DNA of 42,721 nt. Source: an uncultured Nitrosomonadales bacterium (GTDB taxonomy: Bacteria > Pseudomonadota > Gammaproteobacteria > Burkholderiales > Gallionellaceae). The position numbers were made by a program, and so were the translations under genes. The stretch's first letter is position 1, and each line of letters starts with the position of its first letter. Below, piece after piece: positions 7,694 through 16,961 of this stretch. The notes below the pieces were generated by a model. It had not been told where the DNA came from and made no database searches. It saw only the letters and a program-made list of their open reading frames with translations. The stretch spans positions 1 through 42,721 of the forward strand of contig CAIOSY010000031.1 in NCBI GenBank assembly GCA_903861075.1. The letters are read 5' to 3'.

Positions 7694-7814
7694 AAGTCGT
7701 CCCGAAGATTATCGAGGAATTATATCCGTCAAATTAGCTTGGGCTTTGTTTTTTTGTAAAACACAGGGTAGCAGAGACACCCGGTACAAAAAATAGTTTA
7801 GCCTCAGGTATTGT

Positions 7815-8918
7815 TTACTCGATAAAAACACAGCGCAAACCAAAGGTGTCAGCAACGGCCTGGTGGGTGATTTGACCTTCAACGATATTCAATCCGTGAC
7901 GCAGGGCGTCATTGTCCCGCACCGCGTGTCGCCAGCCTTTATTAGCCAGTTGCAGCACATAAGGCAGTGTGACATTGGTGAGTGCGATAGTAGAAGTACG
8001 AGGCACGCCACCGGGCATATTGGCGACGGCATAGTGAATCACGCCCTCGATGACATAAGTTGGATTTTCGTGTGTGGTCGGGTGTGTCGTTTCGATACAA
8101 CCACCCTGATCAACGGCGACATCCACGATGACGGCTCCGGCTTGCATCGATTTTAAATCTTCGCGGCGTATGAGTTTCGGTGCTGCGGCTCCCGCAACAA
8201 GGACACAGCCTATCACCAGGTCAGCGCTGGTTATTTGTTCAAGCAGCGTCTGGCGATTAGAAAACAAGGTTTGTACATTGGCAGGCAAGGTCTGGGCAAG
8301 TTGGCGCAGACGTTCGACCGACGTGTCCAGTAACGTGACACGCGCCCCTAATCCTGCGGCTAATCGGGCGGCATTGCTACCCACCACCCCCGCACCCAGC
8401 ACGACGACATGAGCCGCACTGACGCCGGGCACGCCGCCGAGCAAAATGCCGCGTCCTCCTTGAAATTTTTCGAGATATTTGGCTCCCTCTTGCACCGCCA
8501 TACGACCGGCTACTTCGGACATGGGGGTGAGTAAAGGCAGTTCTCCGGAGGGAAGTGCAACCGTTTCGTAGGCGATGCAAATGGCGCCGGAATCGAGATG
8601 TGCTTGTGTCAGTTCACGGTCGGCGGCGAAATGAAAGTAGGTGAAAATAATCTGTCCGGCTCTCATGTGCAGCCACTCGCTGCGTATGGGCTCTTTGACT
8701 TTGACGATGAGTTCTGCCGTTTGCCAGAGCGTTCCGGCCTCCTCCGTAATTTGCGCGCCGGCAAGCAGATATTGCGTATCGGTAAATCCGCTGCCGACCC
8801 CCGCATTGCGTTCTATGCAGACGTGATGTCCTGCCTGAACTAAAGCCGTCACGCCTGAGGGTGTGATGGCGACCCGATATTCGTTGGTCTTAATTTCTTT
8901 CGGAATGCCGATTTTCAT
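7815..8918 (-). CDS. ald: Alanine dehydrogenase
   Basis: A 367-residue NAD-dependent enzyme that interconverts L-alanine with pyruvate and ammonia. The start at 8918 (MKIGIPKEIKTNEYRV) matches the family N-terminus and has AAAGG nine bases upstream; the frame is open 15 codons further but without support. Seen: substrate-binding KVKEP near residue 75, FTYFHFAADREL with the catalytic His near 95, PMSEVAGRMAVQEGAKYL, the nucleotide-binding VVVLGAGVVGSNAARLA, and catalytic Asp in VIVDVAVDQGG. It overlaps no neighbour. The dioxygenase gene lies 92 bases upstream on the same strand. Confidence 0.96.
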   Translation of the reverse strand: MKIGIPKEIKTNEYRVAITPSGVTALVQAGHHVCIERNAGVGSGFTDTQYLLAGAQITEEAGTLWQTAELIVKVKEPIRSEWLHMRAGQIIFTYFHFAADRELTQAHLDSGAICIAYETVALPSGELPLLTPMSEVAGRMAVQEGAKYLEKFQGGRGILLGGVPGVSAAHVVVLGAGVVGSNAARLAAGLGARVTLLDTSVERLRQLAQTLPANVQTLFSNRQTLLEQITSADLVIGCVLVAGAAAPKLIRREDLKSMQAGAVIVDVAVDQGGCIETTHPTTHENPTYVIEGVIHYAVANMPGGVPRTSTIALTNVTLPYVLQLANKGWRHAVRDNDALRHGLNIVEGQITHQAVADTFGLRCVFIE

Positions 8919-9010
8919 TTTTAACCTTTTAACAAGAGTGTATTCAGGTATCCCATTATGCATGAATAAATGATTTTTTAGGGGTAGCCTGCTTGTAAAA
9001 TCGACGCGCC

Positions 9011-9754
9011 CTAGCTTGTTGACGTTGCTTCCAGAAAACCGCCGGAGCGGAATGTCAGAACCAGAGTGTCGCGATGTCCTCCTGTTGCGGTAGGCTGGAT
9101 GGGCGTCGATTCGTGTATGACCTTCTGGTCATCAAGAAACAACAGTGTCCAGCGTTCACTCAGGGTAAAACGCTGACCATTAGGCCCTTTTGCCTCGAAT
9201 ATACGACTTTCACCGCCACTGATGTTTTCACGATTCACGAGCAAGATGGCAACGAAATCAACGCCGTCACGATGTGCACCTTCCGGCGTCGGGCGTCCGA
9301 TACCGTTTAATGTGTCGATGCGGAATTGATGGGCTTCAATATACCAGGGTTGCGGCCCTTTTATCTCCGAGCAGAGCTTGCTCATCGCGAGTAATAAAGC
9401 CTGCCAGGCGGGCTGTTGCAATGTGGATGTTTCGACGGGTTCAAAAAGCCGATGCATCCCGCCGTGCAGTGCATTATAAGACAGGGGCTGATAGTGCGCG
9501 CGATGCGGCATTTGCAATAAGGATGAGGCTGTCGCGACAAAACAAGCGTGTCTGCGACGTCGATAAAGCCCACCGTCCTTGAGAAAAATATCGGGTGGTA
9601 AGTTATCCCAACTGGCACGGATTGCATCCAAGTCCGCATGATTGATCAGGCTTTTCGTTCCTTGCCCGCTCAAGACACCATAACCTTGCGACTTTAGTGC
9701 CGAAATTAAGTGCTCCGGCGCAATGCAAGCGGGAGGATGCGTGGTGATCGTCAT
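9011..9754 (-). CDS. 2-oxoglutarate/Fe(II)-dependent dioxygenase (PF10014-type)
   Basis: A 247-residue protein with the iron-binding triad of the 2OG-Fe dioxygenase family. HRDGVD gives His161 and Asp163, His214 lies in KVIHESTP, and Arg228 or Arg236 (HRDTLVLTFRSGG) would hold 2-oxoglutarate. Related members hydroxylate free amino acids such as isoleucine, leucine or methionine, so an amino-acid hydroxylase is plausible; the substrate cannot be read here. It begins 13 bases after topA and may be the last gene of the dprA-smg-topA run, with alanine dehydrogenase beyond it. This family is not a usual topA neighbour, so it may be a lineage-specific addition. Confidence 0.85.
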   Translation of the reverse strand: MTITTHPPACIAPEHLISALKSQGYGVLSGQGTKSLINHADLDAIRASWDNLPPDIFLKDGGLYRRRRHACFVATASSLLQMPHRAHYQPLSYNALHGGMHRLFEPVETSTLQQPAWQALLLAMSKLCSEIKGPQPWYIEAHQFRIDTLNGIGRPTPEGAHRDGVDFVAILLVNRENISGGESRIFEAKGPNGQRFTLSERWTLLFLDDQKVIHESTPIQPTATGGHRDTLVLTFRSGGFLEATSTS

Positions 9755-9767
9755 AAGGCTGGATTTT

Positions 9768-12383
9768 TCATGCGCTGCCGCTTTGTTCCGTCTTGGGTTT
9801 TGCGGCGGCCTTGGGTTTGGTCGCGGCTTTAGGTTTAGCTGCTACTTTGGGTTTGGCATCTGCCTTGGGTTTGGCTGCCGCTTTGGGTTTGGCATCTGCT
9901 TTGGGTTTTGCGACGGTCTTGGATTTAGCCGCTGTTTTTCTGGCAGGTTTTGTATCGCCTTTAGCCGCCTTGGCTGCGATCAGCGCCAGTGCTTGTTCCA
10001 GGGTGATTTCATCGGGCGAGACATCTTTGGGTAAAGTGGCGTTGATCTTGCCGTGTCTGGCATAAGGGCCATAGCGACCACTGCAAATTTCCACTGTGGT
10101 TTTATCTGCAGGATGGTCGCCCAAGGTTCGCAATACGGCATTGTTATCTTTGCTTTGCGCCAATAACTCAACGGCACGTTCTAAACCCAGCTCGAAAATA
10201 CTGTCGGTACGCGGGATGGATTTGAACTTGCCATCATGTCCGATGTAAGGACCGAAACGCCCGATATTGACGATGACTTTTTTGTTGGTATCAGGATGCA
10301 AGCCTATCTCTTTCGGGAGTGACAGCAATTTTAATGCGCTGGCCATATCGATCTGATCGAGTGGCATTTCTTTGGGCCATGAAACGCGTTTGGGTTTTGC
10401 TTTTTCACCCTCAATCACTTCGCCTAGCTGTATATAGTGACCATAAGGTCCGCGCAACAGCAGTATCATCTGTGCCGTATCCGGATGCAGACCCAGTTCG
10501 ACGCGCACATCGTCCTGCGTTTCGCCGTTAACACTGCGTTTGTATTTGCAGGCAGGATAATCGGTGCAACTGATGAAACTGCCATACCGACTCAGCTTTT
10601 TGGCAAGCGGTTTGCCGCATTCAGGGCAGGCCTCATCGAGTAATTCTTGCGGTCGTTCGATGTTGGTTTTTTCTTTGATAAGCGCTGAAAAGCCAGTCCA
10701 GAACTCATCCAGAACCCCGATCCAATCTCTTTTGCCATCGGATACCTCATCCAGCTCATCTTCAAGCGAAGCGGTAAAGTTGTAATCCACGTAACGGGTG
10801 AAGTGGTCTGTCAAAAAGCGCGTGACAACACGACCCACATCGGTGGGCATAAAGCGCTTTTTGTCGAGTATGGCATATTCCCGGGTCTGCAAGGTAGAGA
10901 TGATGGTGGCATAGGTTGACGGGCGACCGATGCCGTATTCTTCCAGTGACTTCACCAGACTTGCTTCAGTAAAGCGGGGGGGCGGCTGGGTGAAATGCTG
11001 TTCACCGAATAATTTATCCAATGCCAGTACATCCCCTTCAATCAGTGGCGGTAATTTGCTGCCCTGTTCTTCCTCGGCATCGTCCACATCCTCCATGTAC
11101 ACACTGATAAAGCCCGGGAACACCAACACTTGCCCGTTGGCGCGGAACAAAGTGTCATCGCCACCTAAGCGGATATCTGCACTGACCGTGTCGTAACGTG
11201 CGGCCGTCATTTGGCAGGCGAGCGTGCGCTTCCAGATCATTTCGTAGAGTCTGGCCTGATCAACGGTCAATCTGTCATGCAGGCTGTCCGGCGTGCGGGT
11301 AATTGAAGTCGGTCGTATCGCTTCGTGCGATTCCTGTGCATTTTTGGTTTTGCTTTTATAGCTGGGCGGGCTGGCGGGCAGGTAGTCCGTTGAAAAATGA
11401 TCCGTGATGTAGTCGCGAATTTCCTGCACCGCTTCCTTTGCCAGCGACACAGAATCAGTACGCATGTAAGAAATAAGACCGACTGTTTGTCCCCCTATAT
11501 CGACCCCTTCATAAAGAGATTGCGCAGTGCGCATGGTGCGTTCGGCGGACATGCCTAACTTGCGGACAGCTTCTTGTTGCAAGGTGGAGGTGGTAAAGGG
11601 AGCCGCGGCATAACGTTGCTTGGCTTTTTTCTCGACGCGCACGACCTTGGGCGGCAATTTTGCATCGGACAGCTTTGCAAAAATCCCATCGTATTCCGCC
11701 TGTGAACTTATGCTCAGCTGTTCAAGTTTTTTCCCCTGATACTGGAATAATCTGGCTGAGAAAGGCTGATGATCCTTATGGCTGTTGAGGTGTACCGTCC
11801 AGTATTCCTGACTTTTGAACGCTTCTATTTGTAGCTCGCGTTCGACGATAAGGCGTAAAGCCGGACTTTGCACGCGACCTGCCGATAAACCGGGACGAAT
11901 TTTGCGCCACAACAGCGGGGATAAATTAAAACCAACCAGATAGTCCAGTGCGCGGCGTGCCTGCTGTGCATTGACCAGTGGCATTGCAATTTCACGGGGA
12001 TGGGCGACGGCGGCTTGTACAGCCGATTGCGTGATTTCATAGAAAACCACGCGTTTCATGTTTTTTCCCTTAAACCCCCGTTTGGCTTTTAGCAGCTCGG
12101 CGATATGCCACGCAATGGCTTCTCCTTCCCGGTCGGGATCGGGTGCGAGCAGGATGTTGTCAGCATTCGCAGCGGCTTTGGCGATTGCATCCATATGCTT
12201 GCTGTTGCGCGCGATGACTTCATAGTTCATTGCAAAGCCGTTTTCGGTATCCACTGCGCCTGTTTTGGGTACAAGATCGCGCACATGACCGTAAGAGGCG
12301 AGTACTTCGTAATCACTGCCCAGATATTTCTTGAGCGTTTTGGCCTTGGCCGGAGATTCGACGATGAGAAGATTAATTGCCAT
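9768..12383 (-). CDS. topA: DNA topoisomerase I (type IA)
   Basis: An 871-residue enzyme that relaxes negative supercoils. The start at 12383 (MAINLLIVESPAKAKTL) is the family N-terminus; the open frame further upstream overlaps smg. The Toprim domain has LIVESPAKAKTLKKYLG and APDPDREGEAIAWHIA. The catalytic Tyr is in GLISYMRTDSVSL near residue 300. A C-terminal zinc-type module CPECGKPLAKKLSRYGSFIS with CTDYPACKYKR is followed by two or three further topo-C repeats (GPYGHYIQLG, GRFGPYIGHDGKF, GRYGPYARHGK). The protein ends in a Lys/Pro/Ala tail of six-residue repeats (about the last 60 residues), likely to bind DNA without specificity. It follows smg by ten bases. Confidence 0.97.
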   Translation of the reverse strand: MAINLLIVESPAKAKTLKKYLGSDYEVLASYGHVRDLVPKTGAVDTENGFAMNYEVIARNSKHMDAIAKAAANADNILLAPDPDREGEAIAWHIAELLKAKRGFKGKNMKRVVFYEITQSAVQAAVAHPREIAMPLVNAQQARRALDYLVGFNLSPLLWRKIRPGLSAGRVQSPALRLIVERELQIEAFKSQEYWTVHLNSHKDHQPFSARLFQYQGKKLEQLSISSQAEYDGIFAKLSDAKLPPKVVRVEKKAKQRYAAAPFTTSTLQQEAVRKLGMSAERTMRTAQSLYEGVDIGGQTVGLISYMRTDSVSLAKEAVQEIRDYITDHFSTDYLPASPPSYKSKTKNAQESHEAIRPTSITRTPDSLHDRLTVDQARLYEMIWKRTLACQMTAARYDTVSADIRLGGDDTLFRANGQVLVFPGFISVYMEDVDDAEEEQGSKLPPLIEGDVLALDKLFGEQHFTQPPPRFTEASLVKSLEEYGIGRPSTYATIISTLQTREYAILDKKRFMPTDVGRVVTRFLTDHFTRYVDYNFTASLEDELDEVSDGKRDWIGVLDEFWTGFSALIKEKTNIERPQELLDEACPECGKPLAKKLSRYGSFISCTDYPACKYKRSVNGETQDDVRVELGLHPDTAQMILLLRGPYGHYIQLGEVIEGEKAKPKRVSWPKEMPLDQIDMASALKLLSLPKEIGLHPDTNKKVIVNIGRFGPYIGHDGKFKSIPRTDSIFELGLERAVELLAQSKDNNAVLRTLGDHPADKTTVEICSGRYGPYARHGKINATLPKDVSPDEITLEQALALIAAKAAKGDTKPARKTAAKSKTVAKPKADAKPKAAAKPKADAKPKVAAKPKAATKPKAAAKPKTEQSGSA
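9783..9908 (-). repeat. 18-bp tandem repeats encoding the TopA KPKAAA tail
   Basis: Six 18-bp units at 9801-9908, plus a partial unit to 9783, encode KPKADA, KPKAAA, KPKVAA and KPKAAT hexapeptides. The units have diverged at the DNA level but stay in frame. Such tails vary in length between strains by slippage or recombination. Confidence 0.8.
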
Positions 12384-12393
12384 TCGAGGTGTT

Positions 12394-12849
12394 TTAATGT
12401 AATTGGGTTGAATGCATAGGGACGAGCAACTCTTCAATCAACAGAGGACTGATATTCTGATGGCGATCCCACAGTACAATCAGCATGATGAGTTTGAGCT
12501 TTTCCAGGCTCAGGTCTTTTTGTTGTAGTGCCAGTGCGCGGTCAATAATAATTTCACGTTCTACGGTAGAGATCAAAGCCTGTTGTTCCGCCAGGAGTAA
12601 AAATTGACGGGCAGGCGTGCTGATACGGATAAATTCAAGTTCAGCAAAAAAACGCATTCCGGAATGCGCGAGCGTGGCCGGGTAACTATCAGCGTTTTGC
12701 ACATGCAACGCGGACAACCAGGTCAGTGCTTCATCAATGTCATCTTCTTCAAATCCGGCGGCTGATAGTTTGCGCGTCAGCTTATCCGGTGGCGGATAGC
12801 TTCCTGCATTGATATAGCTTTCAAACAGGTACATTAGAATTTCAAACAT
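12394..12849 (-). CDS. smg: Smg/DUF494 family protein
   Basis: A 151-residue cytoplasmic protein of the DUF494/Smg family, which is widely kept between dprA and topA in beta- and gammaproteobacteria. The N-terminus MFEILMYLFESYIN is typical, followed by DKLTRKLSAAGFEEDDIDEALTWLSAL, which is helical and acidic. No catalytic motif is apparent and the biochemical function is unknown. It lies 13 bases after dprA and ten bases before topA, consistent with one operon. The start ATG at 12849 is the only sensible one. Confidence 0.93.
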   Translation of the reverse strand: MFEILMYLFESYINAGSYPPPDKLTRKLSAAGFEEDDIDEALTWLSALHVQNADSYPATLAHSGMRFFAELEFIRISTPARQFLLLAEQQALISTVEREIIIDRALALQQKDLSLEKLKLIMLIVLWDRHQNISPLLIEELLVPMHSTQLH

Positions 12850-12862
12850 GATTTAGCAGTAT

Positions 12863-13951
12863 TTAGTGTAGGCGTTGAAATAAGCCACCGGGCAGCGCAG
12901 CAATGCGCGATTCCAGCTCAAGCGTTAACAGCTTGACGGATAGCTGGCTTATCGTCAAGCCACTAAGCTGACAAAGGTCGTCCATGCTGACAGGATCGAA
13001 GCCGATAATGTCGAGTAAGTGAGCTTCTGCGCTTTGCGTTTGAGCGATGGCGGCTGTGTTTGGCGTGACGGGGTGATCAGGCAGTAAAGCGGACAGTTCT
13101 TCCAAAATATCGGCGGCCGATTCAACAAGTTTTGCACCTTGTTTGATCAATTTGTGGCAACCCCGGCTTTGCGGGGCGTGTATGGAACCGGGAATTGCAA
13201 ATACATCACGCCCTTGTTCCATGGCTTGTCGGGCAGTGATCAATGAACCGCTTTGCAAAGAGGCTTCCACAACCAGGCAACCTGCGCTCATGCCGCTGAT
13301 CAGGCGATTGCGTCTTGGAAAATTTGCGGCCAGTGGCGGGGTGCCGAGCGGGAATTCCGAAATTAAGACTCCTGATTTCGCCAGTGTGTGGGCTAAATCC
13401 CGGTTTGCCGCAGGATATACTTTATCTAACCCCGTTCCGACGACCGCGATGCTGCTTCCCTTGCCTTGTAAAGCACCGCGATGAGCTGCCGCATCTATGC
13501 CATGCGCCATGCCGCTGATAATACACAGTCCTGCATCACTCAAGTTAGCTGCAAACTGTTCCGCATTACTCATGCCTTGAGGCGTTGCATGGCGGCTGCC
13601 AACGATAGCAACGGCCGCGCAATTGAGTAAGTCTAACCGGCCTTTGACATAAAGCAGCAGCGGGGGATCGCTAATGTTAAGTAGCGCCTGCGGATAGTTG
13701 CTATCACCCAGGGTGATAATGTGATTTTGTTTGTCTTCAAGCCAGGATTGCGTGGATATGAGTGCCGCTTCTTCAATACCCCGGCGAATGGCGCTGGCGA
13801 CAGTGGCGCTGACGAAAGATTTGAGTGCCTCCGGCGGTGCGGCCAACACGGCCTCGGGCGAACAGAATTCCTTTAATAAATGACGTGCGCCCAGATTCCC
13901 CAGGCCGGGTATCATGCTGAGGGTAAGCCAAGCCTTGATTCCTGCATCCAT
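12863..13951 (-). CDS. dprA: DNA processing protein DprA (Smf)
   Basis: A 362-residue protein that binds incoming single-stranded DNA and loads RecA during natural transformation; it is also kept in bacteria not known to be competent. The start at 13951 (MDAGIKAWLTLSMIPGLG) matches the family; the frame is open to 14122, but that stretch lies in the divergent promoter region. An N-terminal SAM-like helical region (SMIPGLGNLGARHLL) is followed by the Rossmann-like core with VAIVGSRHATPQGMS, ISGMAHGIDAAAHRGAL, VVGTGLDKVYPAANR and GSLITARQAMEQGRDVFAIPG. A winged-helix C-terminal domain (SMDDLCQLSGLTISQLSVKL) is present. It is the first gene of dprA-smg-topA. Confidence 0.95.
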   Translation of the reverse strand: MDAGIKAWLTLSMIPGLGNLGARHLLKEFCSPEAVLAAPPEALKSFVSATVASAIRRGIEEAALISTQSWLEDKQNHIITLGDSNYPQALLNISDPPLLLYVKGRLDLLNCAAVAIVGSRHATPQGMSNAEQFAANLSDAGLCIISGMAHGIDAAAHRGALQGKGSSIAVVGTGLDKVYPAANRDLAHTLAKSGVLISEFPLGTPPLAANFPRRNRLISGMSAGCLVVEASLQSGSLITARQAMEQGRDVFAIPGSIHAPQSRGCHKLIKQGAKLVESAADILEELSALLPDHPVTPNTAAIAQTQSAEAHLLDIIGFDPVSMDDLCQLSGLTISQLSVKLLTLELESRIAALPGGLFQRLH

Positions 13952-14147
13952 ATAAGCTATTCGTTTGCGAGTGGGGCGTCGTAAAATTGAATCGTAAAGA
14001 GGAGGGAGAGTAAAAAGCAAATCAGCGATATAATCTGTATGCGTCTTAACGATCATCCTGGCAACAATCAGGCCGAAATGAAAGTTCTTTTCAATCATTA
14101 GGTCGCTTTTTAAATTCTGCATCCAGTCAATTAAATTAGCAAGTATT

Positions 14148-14651
14148 ATGGCCCTCTTACAAATTTTGCAGTATCCCGACGAACGTCTTCATACCATCGC
14201 CAAAAAGGTCGATAAGGTTAATGATGCGACCCGCAAGTTGGTGCAAGACATGGCACAAACGATGTATGCAGCGCCGGGTGTTGGTTTAGCGGCGACGCAA
14301 GTCGATGTGCATGAGCAAATCATTGTGGTTGATATTTCAGAGACCCACGATGATTTGTTGGTGCTTATTAACCCCGAGTTGTTAAGTCTGAGCGGGAAAA
14401 TTGAAGGTGAAGAAGGGTGCTTGTCGGTGCCGGGGATTTACGAGAATGTGACGCGAGCAGATCATGTCACAGTGCGCGCGCTTGATCTGATGGGTAAGTC
14501 TTTTACACTGGAGGCGCAGGGTTTTTTGGCTGTCTGTATTCAACACGAGCTGGATCATCTGCAAGGCCGTGTTTTTGTGGAATATTTATCTCAGTTAAAG
14601 CAAACGCGATTACGAGCCAAATTAAAAAAACGTCGTCGGGAAGCACTGTAA
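14148..14651 (+). CDS. def: Peptide deformylase
   Basis: A 167-residue metalloenzyme that removes the formyl group from the N-terminal methionine of new proteins. All three family motifs are present: GVGLAATQ (residues 44-51), EGCLS with metal-binding Cys91, and QHELDH with ligands His133 and His137 and catalytic Glu134. The divergent dprA start lies 196 bases upstream. It is followed by fmt, the enzyme that adds the formyl group to initiator tRNA. Confidence 0.98.
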   Translation: MALLQILQYPDERLHTIAKKVDKVNDATRKLVQDMAQTMYAAPGVGLAATQVDVHEQIIVVDISETHDDLLVLINPELLSLSGKIEGEEGCLSVPGIYENVTRADHVTVRALDLMGKSFTLEAQGFLAVCIQHELDHLQGRVFVEYLSQLKQTRLRAKLKKRRREAL

Positions 14652-14671
14652 GGGATTTTTTTAGGGTGTTG

Positions 14672-14715
14672 CCGCTTTCGAAATCAAACTTACCTTTGAT
14701 CTTGATGAAAAGCGG
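14672..14715 (+). other. Stem-loop in the def-fmt gap
   Basis: The outer arms CCGCTTT (14672-14678) and AAAGCGG (14709-14715) enclose inner arms ATCAAA (14683-14688) and TTTGAT (14695-14700). Together they form a two-segment stem in the def-fmt transcript, without a following T-run. It could be an RNA processing or attenuation structure, or chance. Confidence 0.35.
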
Positions 14716-14765
14716 TTGTGAGATATTGATGTTCAATTGACTCTTATCGTTATTGGAATAATTTA

Positions 14766-15695
14766 GTGAAAATAATTTTTGCCGGTACGCCTGACTTTGC
14801 GGCGACTGCCCTTGCGGCCTTGCTCAAAGTACATCAGGTTGTGGCTGTGTTGACGCAGCCTGATCGACCTGCAGGACGGGGTATGCAACTTTCTGCGAGT
14901 CCTGTCAAAAAATTGGCGTTGCAGCACGGTTTGGTTGTTTTGCAGCCGGATAGCTTGAAAGTCTTGTCGGTGCAGCAGGAAATCAGAGCGCTGGAAGCGG
15001 ATGTGATGGTGGTTGCCGCCTACGGATTGCTGTTACCCAAAGCGGTATTGGATATCCCCCGCTTTGGCTGTCTGAATATTCACGCCTCGCTTTTACCCCG
15101 CTGGCGTGGTGCAGCGCCAATACAGCGTGCCATTCTGGCCGGAGATGCCCGGACGGGTATCACGATCATGCAAATGGATGCGGGTCTGGATACCGGTGAT
15201 ATGCTGTTGCGCAAGCCATGTCCGGTCATTTCGAGTGATAACGCACAGACCTTGCAGGATAAATTGGCAGAGCAGGGGGCTGGTAATATATTGGAGGTCT
15301 TGCATTTGCTGGAAAACGCAGCGCTCCTGCCCGTGGCGCAGGATAATCGAGAGGCGTGTTATGCAGCCAAGGTGTTAAAAAGTGAGGCTGTGATCGATTG
15401 GCGTCAAGATGCGGTACAAATTTCACGCGCGATACGCGCTTATAATCCCTTTCCCGTCAGTCAAAGTAAGTGGCAGGATAAAGTTGTGAAGATATGGGAA
15501 GCGCAAGTGTGTCCGGATCAGCATGGCGCCCCCGGGGAGGTGCTGGCTGTGGGTAAGTCAGGTATTACCGTTGCTTGTGGCAGCGCTGCGCTCAGCTTGC
15601 AAGTATTGCAGCGTCCCGGCGGCAAGGCTCAGGCTGCCGTACAATTTTTGCAAGCCGTACCGGTTCAACCCGGCGATTATTTTCAGGTTTTTTAA
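14766..15695 (+). CDS. fmt: Methionyl-tRNA formyltransferase
   Basis: A 309-residue enzyme that transfers a formyl group from 10-formyl-tetrahydrofolate to Met-tRNA(fMet). The N-terminal Rossmann domain has IIFAGTPDFAATALAAL and QPDRPAGRGMQLSASPVK. The catalytic region HASLLPRWRGAAPIQRAI follows near residue 110, then GITIMQMDAGLDTGDML. The C-terminal OB-like domain ends near EVLAVGKSGITVACG. The start is a GTG at 14766 with only a weak ribosome binding site, 114 bases after def. The stop abuts the rsmB start with no gap. Confidence 0.97.
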   Translation: MKIIFAGTPDFAATALAALLKVHQVVAVLTQPDRPAGRGMQLSASPVKKLALQHGLVVLQPDSLKVLSVQQEIRALEADVMVVAAYGLLLPKAVLDIPRFGCLNIHASLLPRWRGAAPIQRAILAGDARTGITIMQMDAGLDTGDMLLRKPCPVISSDNAQTLQDKLAEQGAGNILEVLHLLENAALLPVAQDNREACYAAKVLKSEAVIDWRQDAVQISRAIRAYNPFPVSQSKWQDKVVKIWEAQVCPDQHGAPGEVLAVGKSGITVACGSAALSLQVLQRPGGKAQAAVQFLQAVPVQPGDYFQVF

Positions 15696-16961
15696 ATGCA
15701 CAACATACAACTCGCAGCAACCCAGATCGTTCAGCAAGTATTGGTGGACGGGCGTAATCTCAATCAGGTTCTGGATGAATCGCTGCGCAGAAAATCGGTA
15801 TGGACACCGGCGCAGCGCGCGGCCTTGCAAGATTTAAGTTATGGTACGTTGCGTTTTTACGGCCAGTTAAATGCCATTCTTAATTTGCTGCTGCATAAAC
15901 ATATGACAGATCAGCGCATCACCTATTTGCTGCTGGTTGCGATCTATCAGTTGCATTACAGTCGTGCGGCGCAACATGCGGTTGTCGATCATGCGGTGCG
16001 TTCAGCAGATATTCTGAATCCAAAAATTCGAGGTTTGGTGAATGCAATATTGCGTAATTTTTTACGTAATGAGGCCGCTTTGTTAGAGCAGGCAACTTTA
16101 ACACCGGAGGGGCGTTACTCTCATCCTGTATGGTGGATAGATGAATTAAAAAGCCAATACGGTGTCGCGGCTGAGGCAATATTGGACGCGGGTAATGGTC
16201 ATCCACCGATGACTTTACGCGTCAACCAGCGTAAAGGTAGCACGGCTGACTATCTGGCTAAACTGACAGATTTAACGATTGCGGCGCGGATTATCGCCCC
16301 GGATGCCTTGCAATTAGATAAACCTGTTTCGGTCGATAAGCTGCCGGAATTTTTTGCCGGGGCCGTATCAGTACAAGATGCCGGTGCGCAGTACGCCGCA
16401 CGGCTTTTGGATGTGCGATCCGGCATGCGCGTGCTAGATGCGTGTGCTGCACCCGGTGGGAAAACGGCGCATATTCTGGAATTGGCAGACGTAGAAATGA
16501 TTGCGTTGGACAAGGATGAAAAACGGTTACAGCGGGTGGCGGATAATTTGCAGCGTTTGGATTTAAAGGCAACGCTTTTCGCGGGGGATGCCGCTCATCC
16601 TCATCTTTGGTGGGATGGTAAGCCATTTGATCGTATTCTGGCTGATGTGCCGTGTTCTGCAACGGGTGTGGCACGACGCCATCCCGATATAAAGTGGCTG
16701 CGCCGCAAAAAAGATCTTCCCGCTTTTTCGGCACAACAGTCTGATATTCTGGCCGCTTTGTGGGGCTTGTTGGCGGAAGGCGGGCTGTTACTTTATGTAA
16801 CCTGCTCTGTTTTTAAACAAGAAAATCAGGATGTGATTGATCGGTTTTTGACGGAAAATGCCGATGCAAAGCAGTTGGCTATAGCGTTGCCCTGTGGGGC
16901 CTTGTTGCCTAATGATCAGCATGATGGATTTTTTTATGCCTTGCTGCAAAAACATTCTTAA
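15696..16961 (+). CDS. rsmB: 16S rRNA (cytosine-967-C5) methyltransferase RsmB
   Basis: A 421-residue S-adenosylmethionine-dependent enzyme that methylates C967 of 16S rRNA. A NusB-like RNA-binding N-terminal domain (about residues 5-140) precedes the methyltransferase core. That core has DACAAPGGKTAHILEL (SAM loop), ILADVPCSATGVARRHPDIKW with the catalytic motif Cys, and LLLYVTCSVFKQENQDV with the second Cys. The ATG at 15696 immediately follows the fmt stop, so translation is likely coupled. The 3' end overlaps the start of the DUF4390 gene. Confidence 0.97.
   Translation: MHNIQLAATQIVQQVLVDGRNLNQVLDESLRRKSVWTPAQRAALQDLSYGTLRFYGQLNAILNLLLHKHMTDQRITYLLLVAIYQLHYSRAAQHAVVDHAVRSADILNPKIRGLVNAILRNFLRNEAALLEQATLTPEGRYSHPVWWIDELKSQYGVAAEAILDAGNGHPPMTLRVNQRKGSTADYLAKLTDLTIAARIIAPDALQLDKPVSVDKLPEFFAGAVSVQDAGAQYAARLLDVRSGMRVLDACAAPGGKTAHILELADVEMIALDKDEKRLQRVADNLQRLDLKATLFAGDAAHPHLWWDGKPFDRILADVPCSATGVARRHPDIKWLRRKKDLPAFSAQQSDILAALWGLLAEGGLLLYVTCSVFKQENQDVIDRFLTENADAKQLAIALPCGALLPNDQHDGFFYALLQKHS

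Noticed and set aside
13952-14122. 57-codon N-terminal extension of DprA
   Set aside because: The family N-terminus starts at 13951, and the extension would fill the divergent promoter region.
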